Position numbers and translations under genes: made by a program
Notes under the pieces: generated by a model
Seen by the model: only the letters and a program-made list of their open reading frames with translations
The model's database searches: none
What the model was told of the DNA's origin: nothing
Assembly (NCBI RefSeq): GCF_022347205.1
Contig: NZ_JAKRNE010000013.1
Span: forward strand, 1 to 64,000
Reading direction: 5' to 3'
DNA: 64,000 bases
Source of the DNA: Corynebacterium sp. ACRPO
GTDB lineage: Bacteria; Actinomycetota; Actinomycetes; Mycobacteriales; Mycobacteriaceae
Shown: piece after piece, positions 8,366-16,535 of the stretch
How positions within the stretch are numbered: the stretch's first letter is position 1
Layout: the number at the start of each line of letters is the position of its first letter

Positions 8366-9018
8366 TACCGTGGCGTCACTTTCCCCGCCGCGGCTTCCTT
8401 TCGTGCGAGATCGGGAAGGAGATCATGCGCGATGCGCGCCAGCTTGCGCTCATCGGCGTAAGCCAAGTGCTCGATGAGTTCAGAGACGGGGATCCACGAG
8501 ACCTCGGTGACCTCTGGATCCTCATCGTTCATAATGCCGTCTACAAAACGCAGCAAGTGGTGGTGCACGGTCTTATGGATGCGCACGCCATCAGAGACGA
8601 ACCAGTAATCAATCATGCCGAGGTCCGCAAAAACCTCACCAGAAATGCCGGTTTCTTCCCATACCTCGCGTTCAGCGGTGACCTCCTTGGCCTCGCCATT
8701 TTCCACATGGCCCTTGGGCATGGACCACAGCAGGCGCCCGCGGCGGTCGAGGCGGCCGATGAGCGCCACATAGAGCCGGGAAAGGTCGACGTTGCCATTG
8801 GCATCGACGCACTCCGCCAAGCCGGAGACAACGAGGCCGCCCGCGGAGGTTTCATCGCGGGTTTCCATGGCCGTGGATTGGCCATTGCCACCGCGGTAGG
8901 GCTTGCGCTGCTGGGTGGTGCGGCGCGCGCGATTATCCGGCCGGCGGCGCCGCCTGCGCCGAGACCGGTTGCGGTTGCGGCCGCCTCCCTTGGAGGGGCC
9001 CTGTTCTTGGTTAGTCAT
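8365..9018 (-). CDS. NUDIX hydrolase (MutT4-like)
   Basis: The product has about 217 residues: a basic, low-complexity N-terminus (poly-Arg near residues 15-35) followed by a NUDIX fold. The full NUDIX box is present, [20 protein letters not shown] then TGI, matching Gx5Ex7REUxEExGU, so the magnesium-binding and catalytic glutamates are intact. The position facing pcnA and upstream of DUF6049 and murJ equals mycobacterial mutT4 (Rv3908). The substrate cannot be told from sequence. The ATG at 9018 is preferred over an upstream GTG because a TACGAT -10 box ends eight bases before it, consistent with a leaderless transcript. Confidence 0.88.
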   Translation of the reverse strand: MTNQEQGPSKGGGRNRNRSRRRRRRRPDNRARRTTQQRKPYRGGNGQSTAMETRDETSAGGLVVSGLAECVDANGNVDLSRLYVALIGRLDRRGRLLWSMPKGHVENGEAKEVTAEREVWEETGISGEVFADLGMIDYWFVSDGVRIHKTVHHHLLRFVDGIMNDEDPEVTEVSWIPVSELIEHLAYADERKLARIAHDLLPDLARKEAAAGKVTPR

Positions 9019-9026
9019 CCCTGCCA

Positions 9027-9039
9027 ATCGTAGTAGACT
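9027..9039. promoter_or_regulatory. Divergent leaderless promoters, NUDIX operon / pcnA
   Basis: Only 28 bases separate the two start codons. TACGAT (minus strand, 9032-9027) and TAGACT (plus strand, 9034-9039) lie one base apart, each seven to eight bases from its start codon. Neither gene has a Shine-Dalgarno sequence, so both mRNAs probably begin at the start codon. The -35 regions must lie across or beyond the opposing gene's start. Confidence 0.65.
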
Positions 9040-9046
9040 CTCACCC

Positions 9047-10483
9047 GTGAATTTTCAGGACACTCAGCTAATCGGCGTTCTTGCCCGCGCGGAATCCACC
9101 GTCTCCTCCCTCAGCAACCTGCTGGGTGGGCTGGTGGAGAAATTTGCCGCGCGCGGCTACTCGCTCTACCTCGTGGGCGGCTCTGTGCGCGATGCGCTTT
9201 TGGGTCGCTTGGGAAATGACCTGGACTTTACTACCCCGGCCCGCCCCGAGGTGGTCAAGGAGATCCTCGATGAGTGGGCCGAAACCGTGTGGGATACCGG
9301 CATAGACTTCGGTACCGTCTCCGCGGCCTACAAGGGCCAGCAGATTGAGATCACCACCTTCCGCTCTGATTCTTATGACGGCCAGTCCCGCAATCCAGAG
9401 GTGGTTTACGGTGACACCTTGGAGGGCGACCTAGTACGGCGCGACTTCAAGGCCAATGCGATGGCCATTGAGCTGCTTGCCGACGCCTCCTTTAAGTTCC
9501 ACGATCCCCTCCACGGCCTCCAAGACATAGCTGACCGGGTGCTCGATACCCCGGATAAGCCGGAGATCTCCTTCCACGATGATCCGCTCCGCATGCTGCG
9601 TGCGGCGCGTTTCGCCTCCCAGTTGGAATTCCGCGTGGCGGATCGCGTTGTGGAGGCCATGCGGGATATGGCTGGCGAGATCCAGCGCATCACCGTGGAG
9701 CGCGTGCAGGTGGAGCTGGATAAGCTCATCTGCGGCACGGCCCCGTGGGATGGCATCGATCTACTGGTATCTACGGGAATCGCGGACTATATCTTCCCAG
9801 AGATCCCCGCGTTACGCATGACCGCGGACGAACACGCGCAGCACAAGGACGTCTATGCCCACTCGCTCAAGGTGCTGAGCCAGGCCATGGACCAGGAAGA
9901 AGATGGTCCAGACCTCGTCCTGCGCTGGGCGGCGCTGCTGCACGATATTGGCAAGCCGGATACCTTTGATAACACCGATGGCAAGGTCTCCTTCCACCAC
10001 CACGAGGTGGTGGGCGCGAAGCTCGCCCGCAAGCGCCTGCGCAAGTTGAAGTACCCCAAGGCCACCACGGAGTCCATCGGCCAGCTGGTGTACCTGCACA
10101 TGCGCTTCCACGGGTTTGGGGAAAATCAATGGACCGATTCCGCCGTGCGCCGCTATGTCACCGACGCCGGCAAGCTTCTTCCCCGCCTGCACAAGCTGGT
10201 GCGCGCCGATTGCACCACCCGCAATGCCAAGAAGGCCCGCCGCCTCCAGCGCACCTACGATCAGCTCGAGGAGCGTATCGAAGAGATCGGCCGCAAGGAG
10301 GACTTGGCCCGCGTGCGTCCAGACCTCGACGGCAACGAGATCATGGAGATCCTAGGCCTCCAGCCCGGCCCTGAGGTGGGCCAGGCATGGTCCTATCTCA
10401 AGGAGCTGCGCCTCGAGCATGGTCCCCTCGAGCGCGAGGAAGCGATTGCGAAGTTGCGCGAGTGGTGGGATTCTAAACAGTGA
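9047..10483 (+). CDS. pcnA: CCA tRNA nucleotidyltransferase (PcnA)
   Basis: Adds or repairs the 3' CCA of tRNA. The 478-residue protein has the nucleotidyltransferase head with [11 protein letters not shown] (about residues 44-54) and the metal-binding DLDFTT just after it, the RNA-binding region, and an HD domain with [11 protein letters not shown] (about 298). The GTG start follows a TAGACT box by seven bases; an open frame continues upstream but lies over the divergent gene and lacks homology. The stop overlaps the start of the next gene. Order and orientation match Rv3907c. Confidence 0.93.
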   Translation: MNFQDTQLIGVLARAESTVSSLSNLLGGLVEKFAARGYSLYLVGGSVRDALLGRLGNDLDFTTPARPEVVKEILDEWAETVWDTGIDFGTVSAAYKGQQIEITTFRSDSYDGQSRNPEVVYGDTLEGDLVRRDFKANAMAIELLADASFKFHDPLHGLQDIADRVLDTPDKPEISFHDDPLRMLRAARFASQLEFRVADRVVEAMRDMAGEIQRITVERVQVELDKLICGTAPWDGIDLLVSTGIADYIFPEIPALRMTADEHAQHKDVYAHSLKVLSQAMDQEEDGPDLVLRWAALLHDIGKPDTFDNTDGKVSFHHHEVVGAKLARKRLRKLKYPKATTESIGQLVYLHMRFHGFGENQWTDSAVRRYVTDAGKLLPRLHKLVRADCTTRNAKKARRLQRTYDQLEERIEEIGRKEDLARVRPDLDGNEIMEILGLQPGPEVGQAWSYLKELRLEHGPLEREEAIAKLREWWDSKQ

Positions 10484-11079
10484 TGTTTGCCGATAGATTA
10501 TTCAACGCCCTCGAGCGCAATGACCCCGCCCCCGGCCAGCTGCTCATCGCCGCTCCGGGGATGCTTTCGCCGGAATTCGCCCGTTCCGTCATTCTCGTTA
10601 TTGAGCACAATGACATGATGACCTTCGGCGTGGATCTGACCAAGCGCTCCGAGGTGGCGATTTTCAATGTGCTGCCGGAATGGCTTCCCGTTGTGGCCAA
10701 GCCGCAGGCGCTGTACATCGGCGGCCCGCTCAATCAGCAATCCGTCGTAGGACTCGCGCAGACCAACCAGGGCGTCGATCCGGACAAGCATGACCGACTT
10801 ACCCGCCTCGCCCCGCGCCTCGCGCATGTGGATCTGCGCGCGGAGCCAGAAGAGATAGAGCCCTTGGTCTCGGGCATGCGCATGTTTGCCGGCTACGCCG
10901 AGTGGGGCCCGGGCCAGCTCGAGGAGGAAATCGAGGCCGGCGAATGGTTCGTCTCCCCTGCCCTAGCCCAAGACGTTATTACGCCGGGCCCGGCCGACCT
11001 CTGGTCCGATGTTATGAAGCGCCAACCCATGCCGTTGCCGCTGTACTCCACCTACCCCGTCAACGTGGAAGACAATTAA
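10483..11079 (+). CDS. YqgE/AlgH family protein (UPF0301)
   Basis: The 198-residue product has the family's opening pattern GQLLIAAPGML and VILVIEHND, and ends near MPLPLYSTYPVNVEDN. The family is common in bacteria; its biochemical role is unsettled. The ATG overlaps the pcnA stop (TGATG), so it is probably translated by coupling. A GTG three bases earlier is possible but less likely. Confidence 0.87.
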   Translation: MFADRLFNALERNDPAPGQLLIAAPGMLSPEFARSVILVIEHNDMMTFGVDLTKRSEVAIFNVLPEWLPVVAKPQALYIGGPLNQQSVVGLAQTNQGVDPDKHDRLTRLAPRLAHVDLRAEPEEIEPLVSGMRMFAGYAEWGPGQLEEEIEAGEWFVSPALAQDVITPGPADLWSDVMKRQPMPLPLYSTYPVNVEDN

Positions 11080-11118
11080 TTCCTATCAAGCTGCAGGCAG
11101 TGGGCTACACTAGCCCGC

Positions 11119-11847
11119 ATGCGTGAGGATATTTCACAAGGTGTGCGGGATACTAGGGCCGCCGCCATCGGCCTCATTCCCCTCGGCCTAGCCTTCGGCC
11201 TGCTCATGGTCCAATCCGGCTTCAGTTGGTGGTGGACGCCTATTTTCTCCATCGTCATCTATGCTGGCTCGATGGAGTTCCTGGCCATTTCCATGGTCAC
11301 CGGCGGCGCCACAGCCGTGGCCTCCCTGGTCACCGGTTTCATGGTGAACTTCCGCCATATTTTCTATGGTCTTACTTTTCCTCGCCACCGCATTAACTCG
11401 CGCCTGGGCAGGGCTTATTCCACCTATGCGCTTACCGACGAAACCTATGCCATCGTCTCCTCCCTCCCCACCCATGACCGCCCGACCGGACGCCGGATCC
11501 TCACCATCCAAATTTTTTGTCAGGCTCTGTGGGTAGGTGGTGGCATTGTCGGTGCTCTCGCCGGCCAGGTGATTCCCTCTACCGTGCAGGGCATGGAATT
11601 CGCCCTAGTGGCGCTCTTCGTCGTGCTGGCGATGGATTCCTTCCGCAATAATCAGGACTTCTCTTTGCCTTTGAGCGCGGCGATGGTAGGAATCCTCGCA
11701 GCCGCCTTCGCTCCTGGACAACTCCTCATGGTGGCTCTCAGCGTCTACTTCATCCTGCTCATTATTCGGTATCTATCCCCACGCGTCGATGCCGCTTTCA
11801 GCTTGCGTAGGCGAGGCGACCTTAAGGGATTCCGGGAGGAGTGCTAA
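11119..11847 (+). CDS. brnF: AzlC-type branched-chain amino acid exporter, large subunit (BrnF-like)
   Basis: The 242-residue membrane protein belongs to the AzlC family: early AAAIGLIPLGLAFG, then YAGSMEFLAISM and the conserved NFRHIFYGLTFPRH. With the small subunit encoded directly after it, it would export branched-chain amino acids and methionine, as BrnFE does in C. glutamicum. TACACT lies seven bases before the ATG, fitting a leaderless mRNA. No lrp gene is adjacent, unlike in C. glutamicum, so the exact substrate is inferred. Confidence 0.82.
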   Translation: MREDISQGVRDTRAAAIGLIPLGLAFGLLMVQSGFSWWWTPIFSIVIYAGSMEFLAISMVTGGATAVASLVTGFMVNFRHIFYGLTFPRHRINSRLGRAYSTYALTDETYAIVSSLPTHDRPTGRRILTIQIFCQALWVGGGIVGALAGQVIPSTVQGMEFALVALFVVLAMDSFRNNQDFSLPLSAAMVGILAAAFAPGQLLMVALSVYFILLIIRYLSPRVDAAFSLRRRGDLKGFREEC

Positions 11848-12180
11848 ATGCCCGCAGGAGTCACCCTTGCTTCTATCGTGACAGTCTTGGTTCCCATCGG
11901 TTTGATTACCGTTGTACTTCGCCAACTTCCTTTCTCCTTTGTGAAATGGATGAAGGATAGTCAGTTCTTTTCCTTGCTCGGCATGATGATGCCTGTGGGC
12001 GTGATGACGATCTTGGTCGTGTATACCGTCCACGGGCAGTCCAGCGCCCCCGGTGGTATCTGGGCGGCTCTCCTCGGTGTGGTGGTTACCTTCCTGCTTC
12101 ACCTGTGGAAGCGGGAGTCTGCGCTGTCCATCTTCGGAGGAACCGCCTTCTATATGCTCCTCGTCAACGTAGTGTTTTAG
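11848..12180 (+). CDS. brnE: AzlD-type branched-chain amino acid exporter, small subunit (BrnE-like)
   Basis: The 110-residue protein has three to four membrane segments, the usual size of AzlD/BrnE. The start codon follows the upstream stop with no gap (TAAATG), so the two subunits are translationally coupled. FGGTAFYMLLVN at the C-terminus is typical of the AzlD family. Confidence 0.83.
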   Translation: MPAGVTLASIVTVLVPIGLITVVLRQLPFSFVKWMKDSQFFSLLGMMMPVGVMTILVVYTVHGQSSAPGGIWAALLGVVVTFLLHLWKRESALSIFGGTAFYMLLVNVVF

Positions 12181-12192
12181 CCCTTGCGACTC

Positions 12193-12501
12193 TTATAGGC
12201 CGAACTTGGCGGTGGCTTCGGACCACAGGGCGTCGAACCGAGACTGGTCCACGTACTGCGCGCTAATGTCCGGAAAATCATCATAGGTATCCGGGTGAGG
12301 GACAACCTCTTGCGGTTGATCTACGTTTCCCGTGGAACTAGTTGGTGTTGCTACCCCGACGATGGCATCCGAGGGATCCAGCGCAATCATGCGCACCATG
12401 CGGCAGCTGCGGGCATCGCGCTCTTCCATTTCCGCCATGTGAATTGCTGAGCCCACTCCGGGCACATTCAGTTCGGTTCGTACGTAAAGGTAATTCGTCA
12501 T
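12193..12501 (-). CDS. Uncharacterised small protein, 102 aa
   Basis: The product is acidic, with no signal peptide or membrane helix. The first half reads like a small beta-strand domain (MTNYLYVRTELNVPG and RSCRMVRMIALDP). I do not recognise the family. The gene lies 15 bases downstream of the SBF-type transporter gene on the same strand and could be co-transcribed with it. Its 3' end meets brnE head-on with 12 bases between. Codon use looks like the neighbours. Confidence 0.6.
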   Translation of the reverse strand: MTNYLYVRTELNVPGVGSAIHMAEMEERDARSCRMVRMIALDPSDAIVGVATPTSSTGNVDQPQEVVPHPDTYDDFPDISAQYVDQSRFDALWSEATAKFGL

Positions 12502-12516
12502 GGCACTTAAGTGTAG

Positions 12517-13482
12517 TTACGTGTCGGGGTGCTGCGCGTAGCGGGCCGCTAGCCATGAGCACATCATCAGCTGAACCTGGTGGTAAATCATCAACGGGAG
12601 GATTAGTAGCCCAAGGGATGCGCCGCCAGAAGCAAAGATGACCGAGGCCATGGGTAGCCCCGTGGCTAATGACTTTTTCGATCCGCAGAACTCGATTGCG
12701 ATGGTATCGGCGCGGTTGAATCCCATCTTTTGGCTTGCCTTTCTGGTGAGCCACAGCATGAAAGCGACGAAGATCGCGGCGAAGACAACTAGGAACGCCA
12801 GGTCCCACAGAGAAATAGAGGACCAAATTCCGTCCACAACGCCCTTGGAAAAAGCGGAATACACCACCATCGCAATTGAGCCGCGGTCCACGACCTTAGT
12901 GGCCTTGCTTTGCGCAACCTTCCCCACCCAGCGCCGAGTAAGCTGACCTAAAACAAATGGCGCCAACAATAGAAGGGCGATTTCGCCGAATACTGACGTA
13001 TCGATGTGAACTCCTCCCCCAGTTCCCATGAGGAACATGACGAGCAATGGAGTGATGATTACTCCCACCAAGTTTGAGGCAGAAGCCGATACGATTGCGC
13101 CCGCCACGTTTCCTTTCGCGATTGAGGTGAAGGCAACCGAAGATTGCACCGTGGATGGAACCAGCGTGAGGAATAAGATGCCCAGGTACATGTCGTGCGA
13201 TATGACAGCGGTGAGTGGGCGCAGAGCTATGCCTATAAGCGGGTAAACCACAAAGGTGAAAGCGAGAATTGTGAGGTGTAGCCGCCAATGCTTGAGTCCG
13301 TTGAGGGCTTCTTGAGTGGAAAGCCTCGCGCCATACAAGAAGAAGAGTAGCGCGATGGCCACGTTTGTTAATTGGCCGAATATGTCGGCAAAGCTCCCGC
13401 GGGCTGGTGCAATGATCGCAATGATGACCGCCAGGATAATGAGGACGATAAGCGGGTCGGGCTTTTTCAAACGCTGCAGCAT
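12517..13482 (-). CDS. Bile acid:sodium symporter-like transporter (SBF/YfeH type)
   Basis: The 321-residue membrane protein has about nine to ten helices. The pattern FFLYGARLSTQEALNGLKHWR near residue 50 (written in two parts: FFLYGARLS and GLKHWR), TLVPSTVQSSVAFT and the later EFCGSKKSLATGLPMA mark the SBF-like (YfeH) branch of the BASS superfamily. Its substrate in bacteria is generally unknown. Upstream lies the first parS site of the window; the gene and the Rieske gene are on the same strand, separated by a terminator-like palindrome. Confidence 0.85.
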   Translation of the reverse strand: MLQRLKKPDPLIVLIILAVIIAIIAPARGSFADIFGQLTNVAIALLFFLYGARLSTQEALNGLKHWRLHLTILAFTFVVYPLIGIALRPLTAVISHDMYLGILFLTLVPSTVQSSVAFTSIAKGNVAGAIVSASASNLVGVIITPLLVMFLMGTGGGVHIDTSVFGEIALLLLAPFVLGQLTRRWVGKVAQSKATKVVDRGSIAMVVYSAFSKGVVDGIWSSISLWDLAFLVVFAAIFVAFMLWLTRKASQKMGFNRADTIAIEFCGSKKSLATGLPMASVIFASGGASLGLLILPLMIYHQVQLMMCSWLAARYAQHPDT

Positions 13483-13544
13483 GCTAAGAGTTTAAACCCT
13501 ATTCGTCATCACATGCTGCAGATGCTCGGGCCAAGAAAACACAA

Positions 13545-13574
13545 CCCGTGTAGTTTCACGTGAAACCACACGGG
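13545..13574 (-). terminator. Terminator-like 30-bp palindrome with parS at its centre
   Basis: Arms CCCGTGT/ACACGGG (13545-13551, 13568-13574) enclose the GTTTCAC/GTGAAAC parS core, with one mismatched pair (A/C) between. The whole 30 bases therefore form one long stem. On the minus strand, downstream of the Rieske gene, it is followed by TTGTGTTTTC, so it could act as a terminator as well as a ParB site. Confidence 0.6.
13552..13567. promoter_or_regulatory. parS site A
   Basis: AGTTTCACGTGAAACC matches the bacterial parS consensus TGTTTCACGTGAAACA at 14 of 16 positions; the inner 14 bases are perfect. It is intergenic. Confidence 0.85.
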
Positions 13575-13583
13575 AAATGCACT

Positions 13584-13949
13584 TTAGGCCGTGGTGACGT
13601 TAGAGCCGTCTTGTTTAACTTCGTATTCTTCCAATGGATCGCGCCCCGGGCCGGAGATTACGCTTCCATCGCTGAGATTGTAGGAAGTGTTGTGTGCCGT
13701 GCAAGTGGCCGTCATGCCATCAATCTCGGTGATTGGATTGTGTTGGTGGGGGCAAGTTTGGGAGTAGGCCTTAAACTCCCCTTCCTTGGGCTGGGTGAAG
13801 ATTACGCCATCGACAATCTTCGCGGAGCCAATCGGAATCTCGGTTGCCGCAATTTCTGCGGACGGAGAGGAGCCACAGGCCGCGGCGTAGGCGCCTGCAA
13901 ATGTGGTGGCGGTTCCAAGTAAGAACATTCGACGGGAGCACTTGATCAT
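13584..13949 (-). CDS. Rieske [2Fe-2S] protein with a Tat-like lipoprotein signal
   Basis: The 121-residue product begins with SRRMFLLG, a twin-arginine-like motif, followed by a hydrophobic stretch ending at AAAC, a possible lipobox with the cysteine at residue 25. The Rieske cluster ligands are C66-P-H68 and C83-T-A-H86, the CxH...CxxH pattern. The protein is therefore probably exported folded and tethered outside the membrane. Its redox partner is not apparent; no oxidase or cytochrome gene is nearby. Short single-domain Rieske lipoproteins of this kind occur in other actinobacteria, with unknown function. Confidence 0.83.
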   Translation of the reverse strand: MIKCSRRMFLLGTATTFAGAYAAACGSSPSAEIAATEIPIGSAKIVDGVIFTQPKEGEFKAYSQTCPHQHNPITEIDGMTATCTAHNTSYNLSDGSVISGPGRDPLEEYEVKQDGSNVTTA

Positions 13950-14012
13950 GCTTCTACTCTAGCCCGTTGGTCTTGCGTATTGTGCCGTTCCCGTTTGTCC
14001 GGTTGGAATTAA

Positions 14013-14028
14013 AGTTTCACGTGAAACA
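14013..14028. promoter_or_regulatory. parS site B
   Basis: AGTTTCACGTGAAACA matches the consensus at 15 of 16 positions. It lies between the Rieske gene and the 73-residue secreted-protein gene, just past the stop of the latter. Confidence 0.88.
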
Positions 14029-14034
14029 CTGTAG

Positions 14035-14256
14035 TTAGTTAGCTAGGAGTCCTTCCCAAGTTTCCGGAGAGCCTTCAGAAGTAGCGACAAGTTCATAGGT
14101 GCCAGACTCGATGCCTAAATCATTTACGATGCTCTGCGCAGACTGTTGTTCGTGTGCTTCTGCTACAGACGTCGTCGCCTTGTGGTCTTGCTCGGCGTAC
14201 GTGCCGATGACAAAAGTTGAAGCGGCGATGGCAGCCAGGGCGGTACTTTTCTTCAT
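14035..14256 (-). CDS. Small exported protein, 73 aa, unknown
   Basis: The product starts MKKSTALAAIAASTFVIGTYA, a typical short signal peptide (given here as 20 residues plus the cleavage alanine), leaving about 50 acidic, Ser/Glu-rich residues with no cysteine. I do not recognise a family. The end is within seven bases of parS site B. The length is near the limit of credible genes; signal peptide and codon use argue it is real. Confidence 0.5.
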   Translation of the reverse strand: MKKSTALAAIAASTFVIGTYAEQDHKATTSVAEAHEQQSAQSIVNDLGIESGTYELVATSEGSPETWEGLLAN

Positions 14257-14534
14257 GCACTATATTCTGCCCTTCAGGGGGCTGGTTGTGCTCTTGCCTG
14301 TCAGGGTTTCATGGCAGCTTTACGTAACCTCTACCCTCTCTCGCAGGAATCGCAATGGTGCAGTGAATCAACTATAGAGTTATTCAAGTATGGGTTAATT
14401 CCAGACCGTGGTTTGGATTAAAATATTGACAGTTACTAAAAACGGGCAAACAGCTGTCCTAATTAATAAAGTCACTGTGACTAACCGGAAGTGTGTAGCG
14501 ATAACTCACTACGAAAGGTATAGCTACAAAAATT
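14257..14534. other. Gene-poor, AT-richer intergenic stretch
   Basis: About 280 bases between the small exported protein gene and the sdpI-like terminator hold no convincing gene. The part from 14360 to 14530 is visibly richer in A and T than the surroundings. A TTGACA hexamer near 14425 has no good -10 partner. I see no known RNA family, and the short open frame on the plus strand across it has no recognisable features. Confidence 0.5.
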
Positions 14535-14573
14535 CCCCTTCTGGACGGAAGATGAATCTTTCTCCAGAAGGGG
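14535..14573 (-). terminator. Rho-independent terminator after the SdpI-like gene
   Basis: A perfect stem CCCCTTCTGG/CCAGAAGGGG with a 19-base loop is followed on the minus strand by AATTTTTG. It lies 22 bases past the stop of the SdpI-like gene. Confidence 0.85.
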
Positions 14574-14595
14574 TAGATTGCGCAGCGGTGCGTGG

Positions 14596-15066
14596 TTACC
14601 TGTCGGATTCGCGAGCGGCGTGACGGAGTGCGTCGACATCAACCTGGGGGGCGGATGCTGCGGAGGCCTCTTCCCCACCGCAACCGTCGGAACCACAATT
14701 ACAGGATTCTCCACAACCCTCCTCATCCGCGTGTGCTTGTTCGTAGAGGAACGCGGCACGTGAGCCGAGATTAGAACCGATGGAGAGGGCTAGAACAGCG
14801 GCCACAAAGGTAAGAACCGGGATGAGCCACATCCAGCCCTCAGCGCGGAGCGCGACGATGCCGCCGAAGACTAAGCAGACGCCGCTCAGCATCCAGAATG
14901 GCCCGGCGACGCGATGGGCATTGTCCCATGCTTCACGGGACTTGCGAATTTCCTGCAGCCGCAAGCCGATATAGCTATTTCCAGGTAGGCGCTTGGTGGA
15001 GGCCAAGGCACCCACGACGATAAGAAAGACGGCGAGGATTAAAAAGATGATTCCCACAGCGATCAT
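14596..15066 (-). CDS. SdpI-family membrane protein with Cys-rich C-terminus
   Basis: The 156-residue protein has four probable membrane segments. GNSYIGLRLQEIRKSREAW followed by NAHRVAGPFW is the conserved cytoplasmic loop of the SdpI family, whose founding member gives immunity to the SdpC toxin of Bacillus. After the last helix comes a tail with five cysteines in a short span (GCGESCNCGSDGCGG), an arrangement that could bind metal. No toxin gene is adjacent, so an immunity role is not supported here. Confidence 0.78.
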   Translation of the reverse strand: MIAVGIIFLILAVFLIVVGALASTKRLPGNSYIGLRLQEIRKSREAWDNAHRVAGPFWMLSGVCLVFGGIVALRAEGWMWLIPVLTFVAAVLALSIGSNLGSRAAFLYEQAHADEEGCGESCNCGSDGCGGEEASAASAPQVDVDALRHAARESDR

Positions 15067-15258
15067 GTATTCAGTTTAACCTTGTAGCGCCAAGATAAAA
15101 ATCGTGGCTGGGGTGAGTGTTCTGGCTATGCCTCCGGTCGGGTAGTATGCCTTTAAGGTCGATCGATAGATATTGAATTGACCGTTGCCTCTGTACCGCA
15201 CTGTTTCACCCTGGGATTGTTTACCAAGGGGCGAAACACCCGATTTGATTGTAAGTAC

Positions 15259-16470
15259 GTGAATCTCAAGAAACTCTCGGAATCTCTGTTGTTCCGCATC
15301 ATCGTCGCCATCATCCTTGGCGTGGTGGTGAGCCAATTCGCGCCCGAATGGTTTGGCCGCGTATTCGCCACCTTCAATGGACTCTTTAGTAACTTCCTCA
15401 ATTTCTTTATTCCGGTCCTCATCTTCGCGCTTATCGCCCCGTCGATTGCTGGTCTGGGACGGGGAGCCGGAAAATGGTTGGGTGTTACTGCAGGTATTGC
15501 CTACGGCTCAACGATTGTTGCGGGTCTTCTTGCCTACGTACTTGCACACTGGCTCTACCCCGCCATGCTCAGTGGTGAGGATCTGATTACAAATGTCTCC
15601 GATATTGATGAGGGTGCACTCAGTCCGTACTTCGAGGTGGAAATGGCGCCGCCTTTTGAGGTTATGACGGCTCTCTTGTTGTCATTCTGCATCGGTGTAG
15701 CGATGACTACAGTGAAGTCCGATACCTTGTATGCGGTCACAAAGGAATTGGAGAGCGTAGTAGTCAAGGTCATTTGGGGCTTTGTTGTGCCAATTCTGCC
15801 CTTCTATATCTTCGGCATGTTCTTGGGCTTGGGCATGAATGGCAATTTGGGCTCAGTGCTCTCGGCCTTCGCCAAGGTCCTGATCCTGGCGGTTGTCATG
15901 ACTCTGGTCTATCTGGTGTTCCAGTACATTATCGCTGGCGCAATTACCGGAAAGAATCCTTTCAAGGCACTGCGCAATATGGTGCCGGCATATTTCACCG
16001 CACTGGGAACCTCTTCTTCGGCCGCGACAATTCCGGTGTCTTTGGAGTCGACGCTGAAGAATGGCATTTCGAAGCCGGTGGCAAATTTTGTTATTCCTCT
16101 GTGTGCGACCATCCACCTCTCCGGTTCCATGATTAAACTGACGCTCTATGCTTTTGCCATCGTGTACATGGCGAACCTGGATATTAGTACGAGTACCGGA
16201 CTTGGTTTCATCTTCCTATTGGGAATCATGATGATTGCGGCACCGGGTGTGCCCGGCGGCGCGGTCATGGTCGCAGCTGGACTACTGGCGGACATGATGG
16301 GCTTTGACGATGGCATGGTGGCACTGATGATCGCCGCCTATATTGCTATCGACTCGGTTGGCACTGCCGCCAACGTTACTGGCGACGGCGCTATCGCGAT
16401 GATCGTGGACAAGTTCGCGGGCTCCAAGAAGGACCACACCGAAGAGGAATCTGCAGAAGCAACCGCGTAG
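15259..16470 (+). CDS. Dicarboxylate/amino acid:cation symporter (DAACS family)
   Basis: The product (403 residues from the GTG) is a member of the Na+- or H+-coupled glutamate/dicarboxylate/serine symporter family. The signature hairpin with the serine-rich GTSSSAATIPVSLE, the NFVIPLCATIHLSGS region, the PGVPGGAVMVAAG segment and the DSVGTAANVTGDG substrate-binding helix are all present. The open frame continues 81 bases upstream, but homology begins at N-L-K-K-L-S-E-S; no Shine-Dalgarno is evident, so the start is uncertain. Substrate (serine, glutamate or C4-dicarboxylate) cannot be decided. Confidence 0.88.
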   Translation: MNLKKLSESLLFRIIVAIILGVVVSQFAPEWFGRVFATFNGLFSNFLNFFIPVLIFALIAPSIAGLGRGAGKWLGVTAGIAYGSTIVAGLLAYVLAHWLYPAMLSGEDLITNVSDIDEGALSPYFEVEMAPPFEVMTALLLSFCIGVAMTTVKSDTLYAVTKELESVVVKVIWGFVVPILPFYIFGMFLGLGMNGNLGSVLSAFAKVLILAVVMTLVYLVFQYIIAGAITGKNPFKALRNMVPAYFTALGTSSSAATIPVSLESTLKNGISKPVANFVIPLCATIHLSGSMIKLTLYAFAIVYMANLDISTSTGLGFIFLLGIMMIAAPGVPGGAVMVAAGLLADMMGFDDGMVALMIAAYIAIDSVGTAANVTGDGAIAMIVDKFAGSKKDHTEEESAEATA

Positions 16471-16484
16471 AGGCTTTTTATAGC

Positions 16485-16520
16485 GAACCCTCCTCAGCTG
16501 CCGAGAGCTGAGGAGGGTTC
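16485..16520. terminator. Bidirectional terminator between DAACS gene and trpA
   Basis: A perfect 15-bp stem, GAACCCTCCTCAGCT with its complement, has a six-base loop. It serves two converging genes. On the minus strand it is followed by GCTATAAAAA, on the plus strand by TTCGCGTCTT, so the T tracts are modest. Confidence 0.85.
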
Positions 16521-16535
16521 TTCGCGTCTTCAGGA

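Noticed and set aside
14408-14623. Open frame of 71 codons on the plus strand
   Set aside because: It crosses the sdpI-like terminator and its composition is not protein-like.
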